64,000 nucleotides of DNA from Leishmania infantum JPCM5 (taxonomy: Eukaryota > Euglenozoa > Kinetoplastea > Trypanosomatida > Trypanosomatidae): assembly GCF_000002875.2 (NCBI RefSeq), contig NC_009400.2:151121-215120 (forward strand), read 5' to 3'. Each line of letters opens with the position of its first letter. The first letter of the stretch is position 1. The notes beneath the pieces are model-generated. The model had not been told where the DNA came from. It searched no databases and saw only the letters and a list, made by a program, of their open reading frames with translations. The translations under genes were made by a program, and so were the position numbers. This document shows, one piece after another, positions 32,261-42,718 of this stretch.

Positions 32261-32957
32261 GCACGCACGCATGCGCATGGCATTCACAACGTGTATGGTG
32301 CCTTAGCCTTGTCGCGTGCGTCTTTACACGTATCCTCTTCGCCTCCCTCGTTCGGCCGACGCGCGCGATGTGTGCATCGCTGTGCCTCTGGAGGCGAGCG
32401 AGGAAGAGACGAAGGGGGGGAGGGGGAATCCCTCTCTGTCGGTCTGTCCTGGGCGAACAAGCAAAGGTTCCCATCGCTCCATACGGAAAGAGCAAGCAGG
32501 TGAGCAGGAGAGGGAGAGGGAAAGGATCAGAGTAAAAAAAAAAGCATGAGATGCCGTCACCGGTTCTACAGTGTTGTTGTGTACATGCGCGTCGGAACTG
32601 TTGGTTGTAGAAAGAGGAGGGATGGGGTGGGGTGCAGCCAGGGCAAGAGGCAGAGAGAGAGAAAGAGAAACAGATGATGATGGGGAGAGGGCGCGGGGCA
32701 TGTGTGCAGTGATGCCACCGACCCCTACCGCACCCGACCACCACCAAGAACCGAAAGAAAAAACGCTGGAGAACGTGTGAGCCGTGACGCATCGGCAAGT
32801 GAAGAGGAGGCAACAAAAACAAAGCAGCGCGTACCAACAGCGGAGAATCAGATGAGGAGGAGGAGGGAGATGCGGCTGCTACGACGAGCAACACCCGCAC
32901 AGAAACGAGGGGGGAGCGGGAGCGGCACTTCGAGCCTGTACGGCGGCGGTGTGGCAA

Positions 32958-32991
<34 letters not shown>

Positions 32992-33138
32992 TGTGTGTGT
33001 GTGTGTGCGTGTGTGTGTCTCTGCGTCACTTGTTGTGTGCGCGTGTCGATACCTGTCTTGCATGGGAGCAGGTGCGGCACCGCCTCCACACCCCCTCCCT
33101 CGGAAACGGCAGAACAAGTTACGCTTCGCCATGTTCTT
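30586..33138. other. intergenic, 2.5 kb, microsatellite-rich
   Basis: GT runs at 30785-30811 and 31263-31279, a CA run with GCAC repeats at 32231-32271, and a TGTGCC hexamer array at about 32958-32993 running into GT repeats. The hexamer array begins about 110 nt past the stop of the 222-residue gene, in its presumed 3'UTR. No coding signal was seen. Confidence 0.5.
32955..33020. repeat. TGTGCC hexamer array grading into GT repeat
   Basis: About five consecutive GTGCCT units are followed by a GT dinucleotide run. It lies in the likely 3'UTR of the membrane-protein gene at 33139. Confidence 0.8.
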
Positions 33139-33807
33139 CTACGAGCTGTGAGTGGCGCTCAGATATGCACCGCTATTTGGGAGGTTGTTGCTGTCGGTTT
33201 TTCTGCCGTGATCCTGCCCACAGGGCTGCGACCGCGATCGGCATTCGCAGCAGAGACACACCACCAGCGTTATGAACATGAGCAAGAAGCCGCCGACGGC
33301 GATGCACAGGAGGAAGAAGCCCTCCACAAGACGGTAGCCATTCTTCTGCGGGGCCTGCAGGTAGGCCTCGGTCTGGTTGACGCAGAAGTCTTGTTTGAAG
33401 ACGACCGTTGACGCAGCCAGCACCACCATTGAGAACAGCATGGCGAAAATGGACAGCACGAGGGAGGTGACGCTGATGCAGATGCTGTATCCGGCCGTCG
33501 TCCAGCAGGCGAGCATGAGGCATACAACAACGGCGACCCCGGCGGCCATCAGGGACAAGGCCGACATCAAAAGGAAGAGCGCCCTAGCCTTCAGGCACAA
33601 CAAATTTCGTGTGTAGAAGCGCATAATCAAATCCTCGGGAGGGGAGTCGGAGGTCCTGACCGTCTCGTTGTACCAGAAGAATACTCTGCGCATCGCCATG
33701 TCGGTGTCATTCGATTCTTTACGGAATATAGGGAGGAGTATCGAGGCGATGATGCACCCGGTGAACAACACCATGAGGATCAGCAAGATAAAGCGACACC
33801 AGAGCAT
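33139..33807 (-). CDS. four-helix membrane protein, amastin-like family (member 3)
   Basis: The gene encodes 222 residues from the ATG at 33807. Helix 1 (MLWCRFILLILMVLFTG...) runs into SILLPIFRK. Loop 1 has RRVFFWYNETV, containing an N-glycosylation sequon NET, and a Cys before helix 2. Two central helices follow, with a loop containing CVNQT (a second sequon). GYRLVEGFFLLCIAVGGF precedes helix 4, and a Cys-rich, hydrophilic tail of about 35 residues ends the protein. It is a paralogue of the proteins at 18828 and 28411; the latter is closest. Function is unknown. Confidence 0.78.
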   Translation of the reverse strand: MLWCRFILLILMVLFTGCIIASILLPIFRKESNDTDMAMRRVFFWYNETVRTSDSPPEDLIMRFYTRNLLCLKARALFLLMSALSLMAAGVAVVVCLMLACWTTAGYSICISVTSLVLSIFAMLFSMVVLAASTVVFKQDFCVNQTEAYLQAPQKNGYRLVEGFFLLCIAVGGFLLMFITLVVCLCCECRSRSQPCGQDHGRKTDSNNLPNSGAYLSATHSS

Positions 33808-35686
33808 GGTGGTGTGCGATCAAAGACCTGGAGAAAGAGCGCCGAGTGATAGACAAAAAAGAGAAGTACAGGGGGAGAGGGGCCCGTAAAGCACAAGCCC
33901 ACGCAAAAACGTGCGCGGGGCTGATCGAGTAAAAAGCTCGCGAGGTGATGAGTGAAAAGCACGAAAAAAAAAATTTCCTCCGAAGCTACGGCACGGCTCA
34001 GGGGAGGGGGATGGAGGCAGGAGAAAGACAGATGCGCTGATCAATGGGCAGATTCGAAATATGTCAAATAAAAAGAAACTTTAGAACAGAAAAGAGGAGA
34101 AGGCGGGGAGGGAGGGCTGGAGATGGCGGGCAGTGACACGCATGCACGCGCAACTTGCTTCGTGTGTGTGTGTGTGTGTGTATTTTGTGTGTGGGTGCAG
34201 TACGTCATAAGTGCCGGTTGCGGCGAAAGCATACCAAAAGGTCGCAGAGTGAGAGAGAGAGAGGGGGGAACGATAAAGTGGAGGATTCCCGGCTGGAGAA
34301 GGGCGACAGCGCACGTGCAAGAGCAGCAGCAGCAGCCGACATACGCGTGTGCGTGTTAAAGCGCCGTAGGCTTGCCTCCCGCCCCGTGTTTCTCCGCTTC
34401 CCAATATCGTGCATTTCAGGACTCGTACTCCCTCCTGCCATGAGGGGTGTCTCTGTCGTCCTTTCACTACGCCGATGACTCGGCGCGTCTGCTTCCCACT
34501 TTCTCTGTTTCGCTCTTTCCACCCTCCGCAGCCTCAAAGCCGGAAAGCGAAACAGAGCGGAGGATAGCGGGCACGCTCACACCCACTCGCGCGCGAAGCG
34601 GTATCGAAGGACTCATGCGGGGTGCGCTCACGTGCAACTGAGGTGTGCGGAGGTGGCCCCCCTCCCCCCGCGTCATCACATGGGAGGGAGGGGGGGTCAA
34701 ACAGAGAGAAAACAGAAAGTAGGAACGCCGCGTGTGAGAAAAGGCGGTGGCGAGACGAGGAAAGGGTCGCTGCAGCACCACCCAATGGCCCGAGTGCCGT
34801 GGTAAAACCCACAAAACGGTCAGAGGAACGCGCACAGTTGCGCTCGCGTGAGTGGGCCGGAGCGAAGCAGCAGCCCAGGTCGGGTCACACAAGACGCAGT
34901 TGTGTCATCACACACGCACACCAGTGCAAAGAGCATTTGCCCCATTCAAAGAGCCGCACCAACGCCACCGACGCCGACATACGCGGAGTGAAGCACGGGG
35001 CTGTCTGTCATGCTTGTGTTATTAAGGGGGCGGGGCGCGTCACATGAGCGTACGGGGAGAGCACCCAAACACGAAGCCTAGCGATAAAGGAGGCGGGGTC
35101 GCAACTCTCCGAAGGCCGCTGCCGTGTGCGCAGGACCTCGCCCACTTCTGGTTTACACTTGGTTCACTCATGCAGCACAGTGTCGGTGTGTGCCTGTGCC
35201 TTCGCCCTCGTACCACGGCAAGCAGTGCCGTCCTCCACGAGTGCCCGATCAGCGCGCGGTGATTGGTGCCTGCGTCTACCCCCGGCCATCAACGACCGCA
35301 CGCCAGTTGACGGCGGCCCGACGCGTTCGTGCCGCCTTCATTCTCTCTGGCGCGCGTCTGCCAGTCTGCATGCCTTTTCGCGCGTTTTAGCCTTTACCGT
35401 GCTCAGCTGTCAGCCCGTCCCTTCGCAAACACTCCAGTGCAGAGGAAGCGAAAGGGGTGGGACGGGGGTGCCGAGCTATCTCCCGCTGCACAAACGCCGC
35501 CACCCACGTCATCTCATCGGAGGCGCGCGCCCGCACAACGCATCGCGCAGGAGAAGCTGGCCTTCGTCGTTGCTATTCATTCATCTGCTGCGGGGAGTGG
35601 CGGCCACATGCGCGCGGCCGGCCTCTCCTCACAACACCCACCCACCCCCGCTCGCTTGCGCCGTGCAACGTTTTTTTCTTTGGTAC
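33808..35686. other. intergenic, no gene seen
   Basis: It has a GT run at about 34157-34180 and otherwise mixed GA/CT-biased sequence. It should hold the 3'UTR of the helicase-like gene to its right and the acceptor of the 222-residue gene to its left. Confidence 0.5.
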
Positions 35687-38600
35687 TCAGCTGTCGCTGA
35701 CTTCGCGCAGCGCCTCCATCACACACGAGCCAACACGTCCGTGCACGTTGTACTCCGTCAGCAGCAGCTGGCATTCCACCTTGGCTGGGACGAAGTCGAC
35801 GGCATTGCTCGGCGCATCCAAGGCAGCGCCACCACCGGCAGCGGACGCTACGGCCGTACGGCGCCACCAGCGGCGAGCACAGAACTGCTTCGAGCTCCCA
35901 AGGATGGCGCGGCCGCGCTGCGCAAGCGAGTTGATGATCTCCTTCTTCTCCAGCTGCGTCATCACCGTGCGTGGCAAGGAGAAGTGCAGGATTAGGTCCA
36001 CTTCGGTGCATTGGTGCACATCACGAAGCACGCGAGGATCTGTCAGCTGCGCATCCGTCAGAACCAGCGCCTCCGCCTCTGATGCTCGAAACAGCTCCAC
36101 TCTCTCCGTCACCCGCACCATCACAGCGTGGGTGTCGTGCTCCTGATCGTGGAAAAGACGCTGGAGCTGCGTCACCACCAGCGACTGCTCGCGACGAGCA
36201 GAGCAGACGATCACTACACGCGCACCCTGCCCACCACGGTGGGCCTCGAACACAGCATCGCCTCTCTGGTGTGTTGCGTGGCAGCCGGTCGACGACATGT
36301 GTTCCACAATGGTGGAGAAGAGATGAGCCACCTTGGCAGCGTCGATGTCGCTGCCGGATATGCGAGGGCGTCCTTCGCTGCCGCCGTTCGGCGGCGAAGC
36401 GGTCACCGGCGCCTCCACTGGTACCGCGCACACCTGCACGTTCATCACAGCCCATATCGACGCGTCGCGCTGATCGAAGTGCACCAGCCGCTCCCCCGCG
36501 TCGGGCATGATGGTGCTATCGAGGAAGCCGCGCACCTCAGTGCCCATGCGATCGGCCGTCACCACAAACTGGCACTCCACATCCAGCGCGTTCACCAACG
36601 ACAGCCACCACGAGTGCACAAAAGACTCCTTCAGCGGTGGCATGAGCGCCTTCTCGAGATTGACGAACAACGCCACACGCACGTGTTCCAGCGGTGGCAG
36701 GGCGGACGCCTCCCCCTGCACCATTCCGAGCGCCATCCCCAGGGCGTGATACGTGGTGATCAACAGCGGCACGCGCTGGCGCAGAACGTCAGGCAGCTTA
36801 GCTGTGCTGTCTTCTTTAGCCGCTTCGTGCTGCTTCTCTGCGGCCGCCGACGGCTCCTCGGCAACAGCAACGGCAGAGAAGGGGGTTACCGGTGCCACCA
36901 TCGGCACAGCAGACGGCACCACAGAGTCCAGCGCAAGGGCGCGCAGCTCGTCAGCTGCCGGCGGTTCTATACTGTTATCTAGCATCATCGGCAGCACTGC
37001 CTCCGCGTTAGTGGGCACCAAAGGAGGCGGCCCTGCACTCTGACAGCCAGGAGAGGAAGTGGACGAGGCGGCCGTGGAAGACGAGGAAGACGACGATGAA
37101 ACACTGCGCCGGTCCTCGCCGTGACGGTCTCGGCCACGACGGCTACGGTGGTGGTGGTGGCGGCTGCTTCTTCGATGGCTGCTGTGCGGCTGCAAGTGCC
37201 GCTCCTCGCGGTCCACAAGCCGCCTGTCCTTGCCACCGTCACCACCGTCGACCTCATCACGGCGACGGCGGTGGCGACGGTGGCTGCGATGGCTGCTTGC
37301 GTCCCTCTCTCCTCGGCTCTCCGCCTCCCCTCCCCGATCGCTGCGGTCGCCGTGCCGGCTGCGATGGCGATGGCGGCTGCTGGAGCGCGGCGAGCGTTTC
37401 TCGCGATGATGCACTCGCCTGATCTCGTCGTCGTCGCTCTCGGCCTCGTCGCGCTCGCCGCGGTGGCGATGGTGGCGGCGGTGCGTGCGGGAGGACCGCT
37501 TCTCGGCACGCTCCTCGTCGGCATCGTCATCGCTGACCTCCTCATCGTCCCTGTGCCGCCTCCGTTTCAGTTTTGTATCTCCGCCGGTTGCGCGCTCCCC
37601 AGCCGAGCCTTGCGCTGTGCCGGCGGCCTCTGCAGGCAGCGACGCATTCATCACGAGGGCCGCCAGCTCCGAAAGAGCCGGCACCGTCGCCTGTGCATGG
37701 CGCGGAGCAGACTCGGCCTGCGTGGGATCCGCTGGTGGCAGCGCCGGAGCACCGGCAGCAGCAGTCGTGTCAGTGATGAAGGGGAGCGACAACGGCGGCC
37801 CGATAAAGCGCCGACCGCTAGTGGTCTCGGGGAAGGTGGGCATCACACCACCGTGGCCGAGAGCGTCGCTCGAGTAGGGGCCACTGCCGCCGTCCAGCAC
37901 CGCCGGCTGCTGCTCAGCCGTCTGCGCCTCCAGCAGTAGCCGGAGCGCGACGCCATCCTTCTGAAACGTGTATGGGGCGAATGCTGCGGGGCCGAAGACC
38001 GACCCCAGCCAGTGCGCCGCAGAGAGCACCTCTGGGTAGGAGGAGAGGACAATGAGCGCACGAGGAGCCGGTGGCGATGCAGGATCGGAGGCGGCAGCGG
38101 GCTCTGCTGGATCTGGGCGAGCGTCCGCCGCATCCCTGGTGTCCTCCACTGTCTCCTCTGGCTTGACCTCTGCCTCGATGGGAGAGGTGGACGCGGGCCC
38201 CTCAGCCGCAGCTGGGGGCTTATCAGCAGCTGCCTCCCCTTCACCCTCCACGGGCGCTGGAGGGGCGTCCGCCTCCTCTGCGGCGCCGGGGTTGGCGTTA
38301 CTAGTGAATGCCAAAACGTTTGCGCCAGCAGAGAGCAGTGCCGCCGTGCGCTTGCCGATACCACGCGGGCCGCTCAGCAGCACATGGTCGCCAAGGAGTA
38401 GCGCCGGGAGTGCGACCTGCTGCAGTCCCCGAAAAAGAAGGCGTTGTGCCAGCGGTGTCGCCGCGGGCTCGTCCACCCTGCGCTGCGCATCGGCGCAAAA
38501 TGGATGCGCCGCAATCGGTGCGCTTGGCTCTGCCGCACCGTTGTCGTTGCCCTCGTCAGCGCCAAGCAAGCCGCCTTGCAGCTGGTGCTGCTGTGCGCCT

Positions 38601-39205
38601 CCCCAGTAGGGCATGAAAGGGCCGTCGGCGCTGGCAGCAGCGGCGTTGCTCTCCATGTAGCTCCTCTCACCGCCATCGCGACCCCCTCGTCCTCCCCGTA
38701 CACCGTCCCGACATCCACCACCGCCGCCGCTACGCTGCTGACGAGAGCTGCTGTGCGCCGCATCTTGCAAAACGGCGCAGAGACCGGCCTCGACGAGGGG
38801 GTGCAGCTGCGCATCACGCACCGTCAACAGCGGTGGCACCAGCATCGACACCGGGCGTGAGGCGTTGATGCCGTGCAACGTCAAGAACACGGAGAGGAAC
38901 TCGCCAGAAAAGAAGTAGTCCAGCAGATACGCCGGCGGCACCCAGGATGTGCGGGTAGTGAGCACAGCATCCTGCCGCGTCTCCGCCTCGTTCGCATTGC
39001 CATCAACGCCTTCACCTTCCTCGTCGCTGTCCGAGAAGTGGCTGAACGGGGACGGAGATGGGTGCTGCGTCAGCGCTTGACGCTGGGGCACTAGGCCCAG
39101 CCGGCCCTTGGCCTCGATGACCAACTCGAGCAGGGACTTCTGCGGTGGCTGCGTGTACACATTGTCCGTGCTGGCACGCGTGAAGTGCGGAAAGGAAAAG
39201 TTCAT
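35687..39205 (-). CDS. degenerate DEAD-box-helicase-like protein with Arg/Ser/His-rich insert
   Basis: The protein has 1,172 residues with the start set at the ATG at 39205 (MNFSFPHFTRASTDN); the open frame runs further but that part is low-complexity. Traces of an SF2/DEAD-box core are visible. LLFRGLQQVALPALLLGDHV (a Q-motif-like run-in) precedes GPRGIGKRT near 280, where motif I should read A-x-TGSGKT. ALIVLSSYPEVL follows in the motif Ia region. VALFVNLEKAL near 846 stands where DEAD should be. HFSLPRT near 1079 resembles the (Y/H)xxLPR segment in domain 2. Between the two halves of domain 1 lies a ~165-residue tract (about 549-715) very rich in Arg, Ser, His, Asp and Glu, as in RS-type splicing proteins. 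ATP hydrolysis looks unlikely. A nuclear RNA role is inference. Confidence 0.65.
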   Translation of the reverse strand: MNFSFPHFTRASTDNVYTQPPQKSLLELVIEAKGRLGLVPQRQALTQHPSPSPFSHFSDSDEEGEGVDGNANEAETRQDAVLTTRTSWVPPAYLLDYFFSGEFLSVFLTLHGINASRPVSMLVPPLLTVRDAQLHPLVEAGLCAVLQDAAHSSSRQQRSGGGGGCRDGVRGGRGGRDGGERSYMESNAAAASADGPFMPYWGGAQQHQLQGGLLGADEGNDNGAAEPSAPIAAHPFCADAQRRVDEPAATPLAQRLLFRGLQQVALPALLLGDHVLLSGPRGIGKRTAALLSAGANVLAFTSNANPGAAEEADAPPAPVEGEGEAAADKPPAAAEGPASTSPIEAEVKPEETVEDTRDAADARPDPAEPAAASDPASPPAPRALIVLSSYPEVLSAAHWLGSVFGPAAFAPYTFQKDGVALRLLLEAQTAEQQPAVLDGGSGPYSSDALGHGGVMPTFPETTSGRRFIGPPLSLPFITDTTAAAGAPALPPADPTQAESAPRHAQATVPALSELAALVMNASLPAEAAGTAQGSAGERATGGDTKLKRRRHRDDEEVSDDDADEERAEKRSSRTHRRHHRHRGERDEAESDDDEIRRVHHREKRSPRSSSRHRHRSRHGDRSDRGGEAESRGERDASSHRSHRRHRRRRDEVDGGDGGKDRRLVDREERHLQPHSSHRRSSRHHHHRSRRGRDRHGEDRRSVSSSSSSSSTAASSTSSPGCQSAGPPPLVPTNAEAVLPMMLDNSIEPPAADELRALALDSVVPSAVPMVAPVTPFSAVAVAEEPSAAAEKQHEAAKEDSTAKLPDVLRQRVPLLITTYHALGMALGMVQGEASALPPLEHVRVALFVNLEKALMPPLKESFVHSWWLSLVNALDVECQFVVTADRMGTEVRGFLDSTIMPDAGERLVHFDQRDASIWAVMNVQVCAVPVEAPVTASPPNGGSEGRPRISGSDIDAAKVAHLFSTIVEHMSSTGCHATHQRGDAVFEAHRGGQGARVVIVCSARREQSLVVTQLQRLFHDQEHDTHAVMVRVTERVELFRASEAEALVLTDAQLTDPRVLRDVHQCTEVDLILHFSLPRTVMTQLEKKEIINSLAQRGRAILGSSKQFCARRWWRRTAVASAAGGGAALDAPSNAVDFVPAKVECQLLLTEYNVHGRVGSCVMEALREVSDS

Positions 39206-41731
39206 CCGAGATGCGCGAAACAGATCGAAGAGAGGAGAGATCGGAATCCGTGAGCGCGCGCACACACGAGATGCCGTCGCCCTCCAACCCGTGTCGACGG
39301 ATGTGTGCCTCAAACCAGTACTCGCTGGAAGTGGGTGTGTCGTCGCCAGAGCGCCCCCCACACACACACGCGCGCGCGCGCAAAGAGCGCGAGCAAAACA
39401 AGCGAACTTCAACACGAAATGAAGAAAGGAGGGCGAAACAACAACGAAAGTGACGGCAGTGAGGGAGGGGGCGTCGTGTGAGGGGGGCGCGTGTGCCGAG
39501 CAACTGTGTCGCGGGGTCGCCGCGCAAATCCAGGTGGTAGCGAGGCGGCGTGTTGTTGCTGCTGAAGCGCGCAATGACGCAGAGCAGCGAAACACAGACA
39601 CACACACACACACATACATAGGCGTGTACGCGCGTGCACGCAACGAAGGACAGAGGGAGCGAGCGAGGGAGAAATGGATGCGAAGTAGGGCGAGGGCAAG
39701 AAGAAAACCGATGAGGTGGCGTATCCCCGCACAAGAACAGCGCGTGCGGTGGGCGGTTCTCAAAACACCGCACGACAGTGCGGCAGCCGACAAATGGAGA
39801 GCTGTATGGCAGTTAAAGGAGAGAAGCGAAGAATAGCGAGAGGGACTGCACAGTTGACCCAACGACGCCCTACCGAGGCTTCGCATCGGCTCTTTGAGCG
39901 GCCGCGGATGCAAGCGCAGGTGGCCTTTTCACTGTCGCTGCCGTTCCTCGGTGGCGACTCACGTCTGCGAGACCGCGCAGAGCGGGGCGCATGTGCGTTT
40001 CTCAGAATTTTTTTATGTCGTTCCTTATTTGTTTCTTTTTTCCCTCGGAGTTGCTGTGGCTTGCTGCGGCGGATGCGCCTGCCGTTCGCCCTGCGGCACA
40101 TCGGTGCGCCGCCGTCTTCTCACACTGCCAACCCCTCCCCCGCCTCCACCCCCTGCCTTTTTTTGCGCCCCAACTCTACATGGAATGCTGATGCGGTGTA
40201 TGTGCGCGTCGGTAGGTCAGCAGGCTACACCCACAGCGTGCTGGAAAGAAAAACAACAGCGGCATGGGGCACCTGCGAACCGGAAGGGCAAGCCTGCGCG
40301 AGAGCGATGAGAAGAGACCCATGGAGAGGCAACCGGCGCGTGCATCTCATGCGTGCGGGATGGCGTGAGAGAAGAAAGCAGGAAGAGAAGGTTGCACACA
40401 CAGCCACACACACACACACACACTAACATACACTAACAGCTCCCAGAAAGACGGAAAGTGGGAGAAGAAAGCAACATCGCCCAACGGAAAAGATCATAGC
40501 CGGCGGCATTGCGCACTGACATGCGAGAGGGCGACAGAGGTGTGCCCGTGGATGGAAAACGACGAAATACCTGCGAAGACGAAGGGCGGGCAGGGAGGGA
40601 AGAAACGGAGGACGCGTCTGTGTGGCGATGGCTGAGGGGGCCGCTGCGAGTACGCAAAAACAACAGCTCGGAACGAGGCGTGGTGGACGGGAGCGCCAGA
40701 AAAAGAGGCAGAGAGAAGAGAAGCTGGAGAAGGGGGAGAGCTTGCTCCACGCCTCGGCTGTACACATGTGCACACCCTCGCGCATGCAGGCAGTCTTCAT
40801 GCTACCAGACCCCAACTCTCACCCTCACCCGCCGTCCCCATCCCCCGACCTCTTCGCCGACCGCTCCGACTTCTTCGACTTCCCTCTCATCCCTGCACTA
40901 CCGCTTGCTCGCTCGCTTGCTCTCTCCGTACGCATCACAGTCGAAAATCTAACAACGCGCCGTGAAAGCTGCCTTCCTACGCCCAATGGGCTTGCGCCAT
41001 TATACGATGGGGTATTTTGCTGTCTGCTGCGACTCGAGGACCCCGCTACCCGCACTCTCTTCCAGCCCATCGCGCTGGTGTGCCAGCCGGCCGGATCCTC
41101 TCTCGGCTTCCCTCGGTGAACGCTACACGCAGCACCAATCGCGGCCCCTCTCTCTCCCGCACTCTAGATCTCGCGCTTCGCCGTCGCATCCGCGTGTGCA
41201 CGCGCCTACACAACGACAAAAGAAAGGTGGACGAAGCAGCGTCGACAAACTCGTCAGTCTGCGAGGTGGGGAGGATACCGAGAGACCGAGAAGTACCAAA
41301 ACGCATCCAGCTGTCGTTGCCCTCCCCCCCTCTGCCGCTCTCGCCGTGTGTGGAGGAGGGCGGGAAGGGGCGCGGGGGAGGGGGCAACGTGCCGAGAGAA
41401 CGAGGACGGACAGACAGACGAGTGCACAGCAGAGATGCACACAAAACTTGAGAAAAGGAAACCAAAGGTCCGAAACCGCACACGCATGACGGGCCTACGC
41501 CAGCGCGAGAGTGTTCGAGGGAGGAGGAGATGGAGCGGCGGCACCGCCGGAGACGAAACAAACTAATTTTCCCTATGCTCCATCAACGCCACCGGTCATC
41601 GATGTGAATCGAGCTCCAACACCACCTTCATCACCAGCTGGCTCTCCTCAAAGACATGGTCGGAAGAAACGCAGCAGTCCAGCGGAGACGGCGCATGTCT
41701 TCCCCGCCCCACCACAGGGCCTTCTCCTCCC
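39206..41731. other. intergenic, 2.5 kb, no gene seen
   Basis: CA runs lie at about 39597-39613 and 40404-40423. GA/CT-biased low-complexity sequence makes up the rest. Open frames on both strands are motif-free. Confidence 0.5.
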
Positions 41732-42718
41732 TTACTCGGGGGAACGCTGCAAGTTCGGGTGCGTGTCCGGGGAGCGGATCAGCATGCCGTCGTCCAGCGG
41801 GGTCTGGTGGCGATGGCTAATAAGCTTGAGGATCTCGTCGCTGATTTTCTCCAGCGAGCCGGTGCCGACGTGGACTTCACCGCGCTCTGGGCACTCGATC
41901 ATTTCAAAGAGAAGCGGTGAGTTGTCGAACGGGCCATCGTTGAAGGTGATGGCCTGCAGGATTTCCGTCGTGGCCGCGTTGTACGGAACCTTCATCATGT
42001 TCATGTCATCTAAGATCTTCAGCGCCATGCGATGCGCGTGGGCATGCTGCTCGCCGCCGATGCGGAGGATGTTCGCGAGGTCGTTGCAGACGGCCGTGTC
42101 GAAGGCATCCTTGACGGCGGTGCTCACAAAGTCGTCGCACTTCTTCATGTGAGCCTTCACCTTTACCTGCTCCTCTTGTTGTTGGTCGAGGTAGCTCTGC
42201 TTGAAGGCCGATAAGCCGCGCTTCAGCACGTCCTTGATGTGGAAACTCGTGAGCTCGTGATGCTTGTACTCCTTGTGCTTCATTCGGATGGGGTACATCG
42301 TCTCCTCGTAGAAGGTGATGAGCGACTTCACATCCTTCCAGTTTGTCTCGCGGAACTTCTTGAGGGCACCAGGGATGGGCTGCAGCCTGCTCGGGTCCCC
42401 CAAGAACTTGCTCGCCACCTGCTGTTCGATACTGGTGTAGTCCACCTCGTCCGTGATCGTGGCAATAAGGGGGGCAAAGCGGGTGCGGGCAAGGTCCATC
42501 TCCGTGAAGGCCACCAGCCGCGGGTTGCACACCTTCTCCAGAATGGCGGCAGGCACCTTGTTCACCGCCGCCACCTCCTCCTTGGACACAGCGCTGCCGA
42601 GCTTCTTGGCCGTGGTAGCCGGCACCGAGTTCTGCAGCACGGCAATGCTGTGCGCGGCGCGCGTGGTCTGGATAGCCATCGCGAACGCGGCGGTGCTGCA
42701 GGCATGGCGACGCAGCAT
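41732..42718 (-). CDS. conserved hypothetical, probable mitochondrial protein
   Basis: The gene encodes 328 residues from the ATG at 42718. The N-terminus MLRRHACSTAAFAMAIQTTR, rich in Arg/Ala/Thr without acidic residues, is a typical short mitochondrial presequence, which favours this start over the longer open frame. The mature part is soluble, helical and charged, with EVDYTSIEQQVASKF, NWKDVKSLITFYEETMYPIR and QQQEEQVKVKAHMKKCDDF (likely coiled coil). I do not recognise a family with confidence. The Asp/Tyr-rich segment followed by long helices is loosely reminiscent of ATP-synthase peripheral-stalk subunits (subunit d type), but this is a weak guess. Confidence 0.75.
   Translation of the reverse strand: MLRRHACSTAAFAMAIQTTRAAHSIAVLQNSVPATTAKKLGSAVSKEEVAAVNKVPAAILEKVCNPRLVAFTEMDLARTRFAPLIATITDEVDYTSIEQQVASKFLGDPSRLQPIPGALKKFRETNWKDVKSLITFYEETMYPIRMKHKEYKHHELTSFHIKDVLKRGLSAFKQSYLDQQQEEQVKVKAHMKKCDDFVSTAVKDAFDTAVCNDLANILRIGGEQHAHAHRMALKILDDMNMMKVPYNAATTEILQAITFNDGPFDNSPLLFEMIECPERGEVHVGTGSLEKISDEILKLISHRHQTPLDDGMLIRSPDTHPNLQRSPE

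Noticed and set aside
37121..37939. 272-codon plus-strand frame rich in Ala/Val/Thr that looks like membrane helices
   Set aside because: It is the exact antisense of the Arg/Ser/His/Asp-rich insert of the helicase-like gene; GAC/CGG/CAC-type codons read backwards as Val/Ala/Thr-type codons.
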